From NCBI GenBank assembly GCA_035713725.1, contig DASTMZ010000093.1:1-11988 (forward strand): DNA of 11,988 bases. The letters run 5' to 3'. The notes below the pieces were generated by a model. The model was not told where the DNA came from. It did no database searches and was given only the letters and a program-made list of their open reading frames with translations. Source of the DNA: DASQPR01 sp035713725 (lineage in GTDB: Bacteria > Actinomycetota > Actinomycetes > Mycobacteriales > Micromonosporaceae). Numbering within the stretch: the stretch's first letter is position 1; each line of letters opens with the position of its first letter. This document shows, piece by piece, positions 1-6,649 of the stretch. The translations under genes and the position numbers were made by a program.

Positions 1-1804
1 CCTCCGCCACCGGCGAGCCGTCCGATAGAGCGCGCGCTTCGTCGACCAACGTGCCGGCTTCCGCCCGAGTGTGTGGCGTGGCCATGATCCCCGGCGCGCG
101 GTTGATGTATGTCGCCATGGTTGCCAGGTCCTGTGCCGCGCCGGCACGGTCGCGCGCCGCGAGAGCCGCATCGGCCGCCATCCGAAGCAGCCGCAGTGCA
201 TCGTCGCCTACGAAGCGGCTCGCGGCCGCCCCGGCGGCAAGCCTCAGATGGGCGGCCCGCTCGGCCGCCGTCTCGGCGAGATCTGCGCACTGCTCGTACC
301 GACGCTGTGCTTGCGCTTGCCGGCCCCGGAGGAACAGCAGGCCGGCAAGCTCGGCGGCCAACGCCACCGCCGGCGCACGTCGACCCTGTTCGCTGGCGGA
401 CCAGGTGAACGCGGCACCGGCGTCGTCGACGATCCGGTCGAACTGCGCGCACCACTCGTCGTCGATGTTCATGGCATCGATCGCAGACAGCGTGGCGAGC
501 GTCTCGCGGCACCATTGCTCGTGGTCGACGCGGATCTCGCCCAGTTCGCCCGCCTCGTCAAGCCGCTCCATGCCGTACTGGCGGATCGTCTCCAACGCTC
601 TGTATCTGGTCGGGCTGCCGGGCTCGGCGACGAGCAGGCTGTGCTCCGCCAGCCGCGCCAGCCCGTCGGCAATGTCGGTGCGCTCGCGGCCAGCTCCCGC
701 GACCGCGCACGCCGCGTCGACGTCGAACCACGATGCGAACACCGACACGCGGCGCAACAAGCTGCGATCATCTGACGACAGTAGGTCGTAGCTCCATCCG
801 ATGGCCGCCCGCAGCGAACGATGACGATCCGGAACGTGGGTGCCGGCGGCGAGGAGCCGGAGCCTCTGGTCGAGGCCGGTCTCCAAGCCGTCCAGGCCGA
901 GCGTCGCAAAGCGAGCCGCGGCCAACTCGATGGCCAGCGCCATACCGTCCAGCGCCCGGCACAGTGCGGCCACCCGCCCGGGATCCGGCGGCTGAGGACC
1001 GCCGGTCGCCGCGGCCACGCGCGCGGTGAACAGGTCGACAGCGTCGCCGCCGTGCTCCACGACCGACATTCCTGGCACGACATAGACCCGCTCGTACGGG
1101 AAGAGGAGCCGGGACCGACTGGTCGCCAGCACAGTGATGTCCGGGCAGCCGGCGATGATCCGTTCGACACAGGCCCGCACGCCGTCGAGAACGTGCTCGC
1201 AATTGTCGATGACCAGCAGCGCGTCGCTGTCGGCCAGCGAGGCGACGAGTGCGTGGTCCACCGACATGGTTCGCTGCTCAGGGATGCCGACCGTCTCGGC
1301 GACCGCGGACGTGACCGACACCGAATCCGTCACATGAATCAGATCTACGAACCACACACCGTCGCCCCGGGTCGGCGCGACATCGGCTGCGACGTTCAGG
1401 GCGAGCCGCGTTTTGCCGACGCCACCCGGACCAGTCGCGGTCACCAGGCGATGCTCGGCGAGCGCCGCGGTCAGCGACGCGCGCTCGCTGGTGCGGCCGA
1501 TGAACGGCGTCACCGGCAACGGCAGGCTGCGACTCCCCGACTTGACGTGCGGTCCCGGCATCGTGCCGGCAAACCTGGCCAGACTGCGACGATCGGGCAA
1601 CTGCAGCTTCCGAAGCATGGCCGACACGTGGCTTTCGACGGTGCGTACCGAGATGAACAGCGCATCCGCGATCTGTGCGTTCGTCAGATGCACGGCAATC
1701 AACGCGAGGATCTCGGCCTCGCGTGCCGTCACCTCCGCGCCCTGGACCGAGTTCACCGTCGCCACGCCAGTGACGTGTGGTCCTATCCTGTCCGAGCTCG
1801 TCAT
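1..1804 (-). CDS. LuxR-HTH / AAA-ATPase (COG3903-like) transcriptional regulator, 3' end outside window
   Basis: Large signal-transduction ATPase regulator; the frame stays open from the ATG at 1804-1802 to the left edge (601 residues visible). The order is unusual in having the DNA-binding domain first. A LuxR/GerE helix-turn-helix lies at about residues 25-80 (VTAREAEILALIA, then RTVESHVSAMLRKL). The NTPase follows: FIGR at 101-104, Walker A GPGGVGKT at 125-132, Walker B LLVIDNCEH at 196-204, a TSRSRL sensor at about 229-233, and a GMALAIELAAAR stretch (NB-ARC-like GxP region) at about 287-298. YRALETIRQYGMERL at 401-415 is the usual junction to the C-terminal helical, TPR-like part, which is alanine-rich. 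The start overlaps the stop of the upstream regulator as ATGA and has no good Shine-Dalgarno of its own, so translational coupling is likely. Family members use ATP/ADP exchange as a switch; the inducer is unknown. The family is clear, the regulon is not. Confidence 0.9.
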   Translation of the reverse strand, partial: MTSSDRIGPHVTGVATVNSVQGAEVTAREAEILALIAVHLTNAQIADALFISVRTVESHVSAMLRKLQLPDRRSLARFAGTMPGPHVKSGSRSLPLPVTPFIGRTSERASLTAALAEHRLVTATGPGGVGKTRLALNVAADVAPTRGDGVWFVDLIHVTDSVSVTSAVAETVGIPEQRTMSVDHALVASLADSDALLVIDNCEHVLDGVRACVERIIAGCPDITVLATSRSRLLFPYERVYVVPGMSVVEHGGDAVDLFTARVAAATGGPQPPDPGRVAALCRALDGMALAIELAAARFATLGLDGLETGLDQRLRLLAAGTHVPDRHRSLRAAIGWSYDLLSSDDRSLLRRVSVFASWFDVDAACAVAGAGRERTDIADGLARLAEHSLLVAEPGSPTRYRALETIRQYGMERLDEAGELGEIRVDHEQWCRETLATLSAIDAMNIDDEWCAQFDRIVDDAGAAFTWSASEQGRRAPAVALAAELAGLLFLRGRQAQAQRRYEQCADLAETAAERAAHLRLAAGAAASRFVGDDALRLLRMAADAALAARDRAGAAQDLATMATYINRAPGIMATPHTRAEAGTLVDEARALSDGSPVAE

Positions 1805-3384
1805 ACCCGCGTGACACGCCCCGGTCGAGGCTGCGTCCGCGACGTCGATGCCGCCGAGACAAGCCGGTAGCCGTCCTGGCCGGCGGGCGCGAACGACAGG
1901 CCGGAGTCGGCCACGAGGTCGTGCACCGCGGGTGACACGAGCAATTGACCCGGCGCCGCCCGTTCGGCAAGGCGCAGCGCCGCGTCGACGCCCGGACCGT
2001 CGATCGCCGGCCCGGTCCGCGGCACCTCGGCGATCTGCAAGCCCAGCCGGGTACCAACGTTTGCTGGGTCGTTGAGGACCGACAGCGCATCACGGATTGC
2101 GGCGGCCGGGCCGTCGTACACGATGACGGTCTGCCCGTTGGGAGTCTGCGCTTTGCGACCTGCTAGCAACGCCACCGCAGCCGTGGAACCGGCCACCGCG
2201 AGCACGGCGCCGAGCACGCGCGGGGCGGCCGGCACCGAGCCGAGCGTCGCGAGGAACTCCTCCACCGGGTCGAGAATCTGGTTCGCGTCCACCGCGACAA
2301 AGTGGTCTGCGCCGGAAAGCTCGACGAACCGCGCGCTCGGTATGTGTTCGGCCACGTAGCGACCCTCCTCCACGCGGCTGTCATGGTCACCACGGCGGTG
2401 TAGGACGAGCGTGGGCACCCGTACCGAGCCGAGCGCGGCACCGACATCGATCAGCGAGTTCATCGCGATCAGCGACCGTACCGTGGACGGTGTCGCCGCG
2501 GCCCGCGCGCGCTGACCCCACCAGTGGGCCATCGCGTCGTCGGCCGACGGGCACATGGCGCGCATGTCGGCCTCCCAACTCCATTCCACCGCCAGTCGTT
2601 CCACGTATTGGCGCCGCTCCTCCGCGGTGCTGGCCCACGGGTAGTCGTAGGCGCGTAGCCGTCGGCGATAGGTGCCATACAGCACGAGCGCCTCGACCCG
2701 TTCCGGGTGGGTGGCCGCCATCAGGACGGACATTGGCCCGCCCTCCGAGTAACCGAAGAGGATCGCCCGGGCGGATCCGGCCGCATCCATCACCGCGAGC
2801 ACGTCGTGCATCCGGGTCTCGAGGTCCGGCAGATCGTTCGGCCGGTCCGACATGCCGGTGCCACGCTTGTCGAAGCGGATCAGACGGCCGAAGGAGCCCA
2901 ATCGGTCGAGGAAGCCGGCGTGCCGCGGCTCCGCCCAGTCGAGCTCGAGATGCGAAACGAAACCCGGCACGAGGACGATGTCGCGGCCGCCGCGCCCGGT
3001 GACCTGGTACGCGATCTGCAGGCCGTCGCTGACGGCGTACTGCACCGGGTGGTGTTGGGGCACCGGTGCGAGTCCCGCCTCGCGGGCCGGTCCGACGAAC
3101 CGGTACCCACGACCGTGCACCGTACGGATGAGTCGCTGGATCTGCCCGTTGTCGCCGATCGCCTGGCGAGCCTGTTTGATCCGGCTCGTGACGGCCGCCT
3201 CGCTGACGAACCGCCCACCCCAGATGTTGTCCATCAGCTCTTCCTTGGGCACCACGCGATCGCGGTGATTCACCAGGTACGCCAGCACATCGAAGACCTG
3301 CGGCTCGACCGGCACCCGGATACCGGAGCGCCGCAACTCGACCCGGGAAAGGTCGAGCTCCAGATCCTCGAAGCCAACGATCAC
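1801..3384 (-). CDS. Winged-helix regulator fused to alpha/beta hydrolase and degenerate cyclase-like domain
   Basis: A 527-residue cytosolic-type regulator with a GTG start. Residues 1-98 are an OmpR/PhoB-type winged helix ending in the hallmark IRTVHGRGYRFVG. Residues about 112-382 are an alpha/beta hydrolase: LVPGF oxyanion region at 138-142, FDKRGTGMSDR at 171-181, nucleophile elbow GYSEGG with Ser213, likely acid Asp333 (RRGD), and His361 (GADHF). The triad is complete, so the domain could hydrolyse a ligand or only bind one. Residues about 389-511 resemble a class III adenylate cyclase domain, often fused to this hydrolase type in actinobacteria, but with a large internal deletion and no metal-binding Asp; the VLGAVLAVAGSTAAVALLAG stretch is hydrophobic and could also be read as a membrane helix. 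It is first in an operon with the LuxR-ATPase (4-base overlap) and divergent from the OsmC operon. Its ligand is not recognisable. The start fits the family N-terminus; the Shine-Dalgarno is weak (GGGGA about 13 bases upstream). Confidence 0.9.
   Translation of the reverse strand: MIVGFEDLELDLSRVELRRSGIRVPVEPQVFDVLAYLVNHRDRVVPKEELMDNIWGGRFVSEAAVTSRIKQARQAIGDNGQIQRLIRTVHGRGYRFVGPAREAGLAPVPQHHPVQYAVSDGLQIAYQVTGRGGRDIVLVPGFVSHLELDWAEPRHAGFLDRLGSFGRLIRFDKRGTGMSDRPNDLPDLETRMHDVLAVMDAAGSARAILFGYSEGGPMSVLMAATHPERVEALVLYGTYRRRLRAYDYPWASTAEERRQYVERLAVEWSWEADMRAMCPSADDAMAHWWGQRARAAATPSTVRSLIAMNSLIDVGAALGSVRVPTLVLHRRGDHDSRVEEGRYVAEHIPSARFVELSGADHFVAVDANQILDPVEEFLATLGSVPAAPRVLGAVLAVAGSTAAVALLAGRKAQTPNGQTVIVYDGPAAAIRDALSVLNDPANVGTRLGLQIAEVPRTGPAIDGPGVDAALRLAERAAPGQLLVSPAVHDLVADSGLSFAPAGQDGYRLVSAASTSRTQPRPGRVTRV
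1852..2220 (-). other. Degenerate class III nucleotidyl cyclase homology region (domain within the fusion regulator)
   Basis: Residues 389-511 of the fusion regulator. RVLGAVLAVAGST lines up by eye with the cyclase start RVLATVLFTDIVGST, but the metal-binding Asp of the FTD motif is gone. The next roughly 40 residues of a normal cyclase, including most of the second metal site, are missing. The following segments, DGPAAAIRDAL, GLQIAEV and PGQLLVSPAVHDLVADSGL, look like the distal half of actinobacterial cyclase domains. This is inferred from remembered family patterns, without an alignment. Confidence 0.55.
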
Positions 3385-3439
3385 GTCTCGACGCTAATCC
3401 CCGGCGGCGGTGCAGGTAACCGTCCGCCGCGGCGGTTTT

Positions 3440-3459
3440 GTGGAGAAGGCATTCTCCAC
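3440..3459. repeat. Perfect inverted repeat GTGGAGAA-N4-TTCTCCAC
   Basis: The 8-base arms at 3440-3447 and 3452-3459 are exact reverse complements around GGCA. The repeat sits 56-75 bases upstream of the regulator's GTG start and is thus a candidate autoregulatory operator. There is no T-tract, so a terminator role is unlikely. Confidence 0.6.
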
Positions 3460-3517
3460 GCCGTCTCCAAGGATCACGTGAATTACGTCGGCATCCTGCT
3501 TGTCAGGAGGGCGACGG

Positions 3518-3562
3518 ATCCGTGCTGGACACGGATGCACCGAATCCGTGTTGGGCACGGAT
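3518..3562. repeat. Two tandem inverted repeats ATCCGTG-N5-CACGGAT, 26-bp period
   Basis: Copy 1 has arms at 3518-3524 and 3530-3536 around CTGGA. Copy 2 has arms at 3544-3550 and 3556-3562 around TTGGG. The 20-base units (arms, spacer and a following G) match at 18 of 20 positions. An extra half-site, ACGGAT at 3514-3519, overlaps the first arm to form the palindrome ACGGATCCGT. Repeated dyads with a fixed spacing upstream of an operon are typical of a dimeric regulator's operator array. They could instead form two small hairpins in a leader RNA. Confidence 0.7.
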
Positions 3563-3569
3563 GTGCGAC

Positions 3570-3585
3570 TCGTCCGGCCGGACGA
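3570..3585. repeat. Perfect 16-bp palindrome TCGTCCGGCCGGACGA
   Basis: It is exactly self-complementary with no spacer, begins 7 bases after the second tandem dyad, and ends 59 bases before the OsmC start. It is a candidate operator, distinct in sequence from its neighbours. GC-rich background makes short palindromes common, but 16 exact bases is longer than expected by chance in 260 bases. Confidence 0.55.
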
Positions 3586-3644
3586 CCCTCGTCAGGAGTC
3601 GGTGCCGCCACCGGCGGATCAACCAACAGCGAAGGAGCAAGTCC

Positions 3645-4208
3645 ATGACCACCATCGACAACGCCGTCCGCAACGGGGTCGACACCGCGACGCTGTTCGC
3701 CACGCTCGACGCCGTACGAGACGACAACGACCTCGCCAAGTTTCAGTTCCGGGCCACCAACCGGTGGCTGAGTGGAACGCACAACCAGTCGACGATCCAC
3801 GGCTTTCACGGCGCCAAGCAGGAGATGACCCACCAGCGGCCGTTCACGTTCGACGCAGACCACCCGCCGGTGCTGGTCGGCTCCGACAACGGCCCGACAC
3901 CGGTCGAGTTCCTGCTGCACGCCCTTGCCGCATGCCTCACCGCGGGCATCGCCAACGTCGCGGCCGCGCGCGGCGTCACCCTCACCGAGGTCTCCTCGAC
4001 CGTCGAGGGCGACATCGACCTGTTGGGCATCCTCGGGTTGTCCGACCAGGTCCGCAACGGCTACCAGCAGATCAAGGTCAGTTTCGTGGTCAAGGGTGAC
4101 GACCCGGAGCAGCTACGCAAGGTTGTCGAGCAATCGCGTCGCCGTTCGGCCGTGTTCGACGTGCTCACTAAGGGCGTCCCGGTGTCGATCCAGGTCAGCA
4201 CCGACTGA
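3645..4208 (+). CDS. OsmC family protein (single-cysteine type)
   Basis: A 187-residue OsmC/Ohr-fold protein. The family includes thiol-dependent organic hydroperoxide reductases and related redox proteins of unproven activity. Visible marks are the GPTPVEFLLHALAACLTAGI helix region at about 83-102, with Cys97 the only cysteine in the protein, EGDID at 121-125, and the C-terminal SAVFDVLTKGVPV at 168-180. In classical OsmC/Ohr a second cysteine stands where this protein has Ser168-Ala169. A disulfide-forming peroxidase cycle within one subunit is therefore not possible, though a one-Cys chemistry or a carrier/binding role is. The start is the ATG at 3645, with GAAGGAG at 3631-3637 and 7-base spacing; the frame is open further upstream, but that part crosses the dyad cluster and does not look like protein. 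It is first in a three-gene operon with two flavoenzymes. Confidence 0.9.
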   Translation: MTTIDNAVRNGVDTATLFATLDAVRDDNDLAKFQFRATNRWLSGTHNQSTIHGFHGAKQEMTHQRPFTFDADHPPVLVGSDNGPTPVEFLLHALAACLTAGIANVAAARGVTLTEVSSTVEGDIDLLGILGLSDQVRNGYQQIKVSFVVKGDDPEQLRKVVEQSRRRSAVFDVLTKGVPVSIQVSTD

Positions 4209-4240
4209 CCGAGCAGCCAGAGACAGACAGGAGACCTGTC

Positions 4241-5479
4241 GTGCCCCGCACGGATACGGTGATCATCGGCGCGGGCCACGCGGGCCTGGCGATGAGCCGC
4301 TGCCTGACCGACCGCGGCCGGGATCACGTTGTCCTGGAACGCGGTTCGGTCGGCGAGCGCTGGCGCACCGGCCGGTGGGACAGTTTCCGGCTACTGACCC
4401 CGAACTGGCTGTCCCGGCTTCCGGGCTGGGTGTATTGCGGGCGGGATCCGGACGGCTTCATGGCGGCCAACGAGTTCGCCGACCACCTGTCCGGATACGC
4501 CCGCTCGTTCGATGCTCCGGTCTGGACGCACACACCCGTGTCCAAAGTCGACTGCACGGCCGACGGGTTCCGGGTCCGTACCGATCGAGTCGACTGGGCG
4601 GCGCGATCCGTAGTCGTCGCGACCGGGTATCACAGCGGTCCGAAGGTGCCCGACTGCGCCGGCCGACTCGCGCGCGGAATCGCACAGGTCACCGCGTCGG
4701 ACTACCGTCGCCCGTCGGGGCTGCCCGACGGCGGGATACTCGTGGTCGGCGCCTCGGCATCGGGAGTTCAGATCGCGTACGAACTGGCCCTGGCGGGCCG
4801 GCGCGTCGTGCTGGCCGTTGGCGGGCATACCCGGCTCCCCCGCCGCTACCGGGGCCGGGACATCCTCTGGTGGCTCGATCGCACCGGCGCACTGGATCGC
4901 GATATCGACGACATGCCCGACGCGGCGGCAGCCCGGTCGGAACCGTCGCTACAACTTGTCGGAACTTCGAACGCGCGAGGCGTCGACCTGCGCGTGTTAG
5001 AGGCGAACGGCGTCCAACTGACTGGGCGGCTGCGCGCGCTGGACGGCAATGTGGCTGGGTTCGCCGACGACCTGGCCGAGACGATATGCGCCGCACAGGA
5101 CCGGCTGACGCGAGTGCTCGGCGATATCGACCGGTACGCCGCCGTAACGCCAGGAGCGGCAGCCGGACCGCCCGATCCACCACCGGTCATCACGCCGCCA
5201 GTTACACCGTCCACACTGGACCTTCGGCGAACGGGCATTTCGACAGTAGTCTGGGCGACCGGTTTCCGGCCGTCGTACCCATGGTTGGCCGTACCCGCGC
5301 TCGACCCGGACGGCCGCATCCGCCACCGACGCGGCGTCACTGCGATACCCGGCCTCTACGCGATCGGTCTGCGCTTCCAGGGCCGGCGAAACTCGACGTT
5401 CATCGACGGCGCCCGCCACGATGCCACATTCCTCGCCGACCGGATGAACGCCGGCCAGGCGCTGTGCACTGCGGGGTGA
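4241..5479 (+). CDS. FMO/CzcO-like FAD- and NAD(P)H-dependent flavoprotein
   Basis: A 412-residue two-dinucleotide-fold oxidoreductase of the group annotated as 'flavoprotein involved in K+ transport' or flavin-containing monooxygenase. The FAD-binding GAGHAGLA is at 10-17, followed by ERGSVGERWR at 33-42 and the typical RWDSFRLLTPNWLSRLPGW at 45-63. VVATGY is at 125-130. A second nucleotide motif, GASASGVQIA, is at 170-179, and a WATGFRPSYPWL segment near the C-terminus fits this group. It probably transfers electrons from NAD(P)H through FAD to oxygen or an organic substrate, which is unknown. The GTG start has AGGAG at 4229-4233, 7 bases upstream, and lies 32 bases after the OsmC stop, indicating one operon. 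Leu at 4997-4999 uses the rare codon TTA. The C-terminal half has a Pro-rich stretch (GPPDPPPVITPP) that may be a loop. Confidence 0.9.
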   Translation: MPRTDTVIIGAGHAGLAMSRCLTDRGRDHVVLERGSVGERWRTGRWDSFRLLTPNWLSRLPGWVYCGRDPDGFMAANEFADHLSGYARSFDAPVWTHTPVSKVDCTADGFRVRTDRVDWAARSVVVATGYHSGPKVPDCAGRLARGIAQVTASDYRRPSGLPDGGILVVGASASGVQIAYELALAGRRVVLAVGGHTRLPRRYRGRDILWWLDRTGALDRDIDDMPDAAAARSEPSLQLVGTSNARGVDLRVLEANGVQLTGRLRALDGNVAGFADDLAETICAAQDRLTRVLGDIDRYAAVTPGAAAGPPDPPPVITPPVTPSTLDLRRTGISTVVWATGFRPSYPWLAVPALDPDGRIRHRRGVTAIPGLYAIGLRFQGRRNSTFIDGARHDATFLADRMNAGQALCTAG

Positions 5480-5482
5480 GTC

Positions 5483-6625
5483 ATGGAGCCAACGTACGAC
5501 GTCATTGTCGTCGGCGCCCGGGTCGCCGGTGCCGCGACCGCGATGCTGCTTGCCCGGCAAGGACACCGGGTTCTCCTGCTCGACCGCGACCGGTATGGCA
5601 CCGACACGTTGTCCACCCACGCGCTCATGCGGGGCGCGGTGTTTCTGCTGTCCCGATGGGGTGTGCTCGACCACGTCATCGAGGCGGGTACCCCACCGGT
5701 ACGGCAGACCCGCTTCGACTACGGCACCGACTCCGTAACCGTGCGCATCAAGCCGACCCACAGCGTCGATGCGCTCTACGCACCCCGGCGCACCGTGCTC
5801 GACCGGGTTCTGGTGGACGCGGCCGAGGCCGCCGGCGCCGAGATCCGCTACGGCATAAGCGTGACCGGTCTGCTGTGCGACCGGTCGGGTCGGGTCGTCG
5901 GGGTACACGGCCGCGATCGTGCCGGCGAACCGTTCGTTGCCCGCGGCCGGCTGACCGTCGGTGCGGATGGCATCAGATCCGTGGTCGCCCGGGAAGCTGG
6001 TGCCGCGACGTTGCGAGTCGGCACCGGTTCCAGCGCCGTCATCTATGGGTACTGGTCGGAACTCCGCGCCGACGGGTACGAGTGGTTCTACCGACCCGGT
6101 CACAGCGCCGGCATGATTCCAACCAACGGCGGGCAGGTGTGCGTCTTCGCTGGCGTACCCGCCGACCGCCTCACTCGCGGCGACCTCCGAGGCACGTACC
6201 AGCGTCTGCTCGTCCTTGCCACCGACGGCGCCGACGGTCGGCTCACCCAGACCCGTCCACCCCGCCGATTGCACACCTGGATCGGCCGAGCCGGCTTTGT
6301 ACGGCAAGCACACGGAACCGGCTGGGCTCTAGTCGGTGACGCCGGATCGTTCCTCGACCCACTGAGTACCCATGGCATCACCGACGCTCTGCGAGACGCC
6401 GAGACTCTTGCCCGATGCGTCGCCCGAACCGCAACGCTCGACGATCTTGAGGAGTTCGCCGCCACGCGCGACCGTGTCATCGATGCGACCTTCGATGTGG
6501 TGGATCGCATTGCCGGGTACGGCTGGGATCTCCGGCAGTTGCAAGGCCATCTGCTTGAGCTGAGCGCCGCGATGAGCATGGAGCTCGACATCGTCGCGAA
6601 GGTGGGGCCACCCGTCGGCCGGTAG
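5483..6625 (+). CDS. FAD-dependent oxidoreductase, geranylgeranyl reductase / UbiH-like
   Basis: A 380-residue p-hydroxybenzoate-hydroxylase-fold flavoenzyme. The N-terminal dinucleotide motif is VVGARVAGA at 9-17; the GxRxxG form is usual in this subgroup. A Glu/Asp-type end of the FAD-binding strand follows at LLLDRDRYGTDTLSTHAL. The DG motif is GADGIRS at 160-166 and the GD motif is GDAGSFLDPLSTHGITDAL at 285-303, which contacts FAD ribityl and phosphate. Such enzymes hydroxylate aromatics or reduce prenyl or polyene double bonds; the sequence alone does not decide. It starts 3 bases after the flavoprotein stop, and its GGGGTG ribosome binding site overlaps that stop, so tight co-expression with the CzcO-like enzyme is likely, possibly for successive steps on one substrate. 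It ends 24 bases from the convergent HTH gene. Confidence 0.88.
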   Translation: MEPTYDVIVVGARVAGAATAMLLARQGHRVLLLDRDRYGTDTLSTHALMRGAVFLLSRWGVLDHVIEAGTPPVRQTRFDYGTDSVTVRIKPTHSVDALYAPRRTVLDRVLVDAAEAAGAEIRYGISVTGLLCDRSGRVVGVHGRDRAGEPFVARGRLTVGADGIRSVVAREAGAATLRVGTGSSAVIYGYWSELRADGYEWFYRPGHSAGMIPTNGGQVCVFAGVPADRLTRGDLRGTYQRLLVLATDGADGRLTQTRPPRRLHTWIGRAGFVRQAHGTGWALVGDAGSFLDPLSTHGITDALRDAETLARCVARTATLDDLEEFAATRDRVIDATFDVVDRIAGYGWDLRQLQGHLLELSAAMSMELDIVAKVGPPVGR

Positions 6626-6649
6626 GTGCGCGGCTGTCGACCAGGACGG

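Larger units (their letters stand above)
3385..3644. promoter_or_regulatory. Divergent intergenic control region dense in palindromes
   Basis: The 260 bases between the regulator operon (leftward) and the OsmC operon (rightward) hold no convincing gene. They contain the perfect 12-bp palindrome CCGCCGCGGCGG at 3424-3435, an inverted repeat at 3440-3459, TCACGTGA at 3474-3481, ACGGATCCGT at 3514-3523, two tandem inverted repeats at 3518-3562, and a 16-bp palindrome at 3570-3585. A short CCGCC-ACC-GGCGG stem at 3605-3617 lies just before the OsmC ribosome binding site. I could not pick a confident -35/-10 pair on either strand. The location suggests operators for one or both regulators encoded to the left. 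Confidence 0.6.

Noticed and set aside
821..1870. Open frame of 349 codons on the plus strand opposite the LuxR-ATPase
   Set aside because: The minus strand here carries HTH, Walker A and Walker B motifs in an uninterrupted frame; this plus-strand frame has none.
3522..3644. N-terminal extension of the OsmC protein from GTG 3522 with AGGAGG 11 bases upstream
   Set aside because: The extension encodes Arg/Cys-rich residues through the tandem dyads; the ATG at 3645 has a better-spaced GAAGGAG and fits the family length.
2707..3648. Open frame of 313 codons on the plus strand opposite the winged-helix/hydrolase gene
   Set aside because: Antisense shadow of a clear domain protein; its 3' part only crosses the palindromes of the control region.
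4997..6313. Open frame of 438 codons on the minus strand opposite the flavoenzymes
   Set aside because: No family features; antisense to two convincing FAD enzymes and explained by the codon bias of the sense strand.
3925..6339. Open frame of 804 codons on the plus strand across the OsmC and both flavoenzyme genes
   Set aside because: It is Arg/Pro-rich without any domain, lies in a different frame from three well-recognised genes with good ribosome binding sites, and is a typical high-GC shadow.
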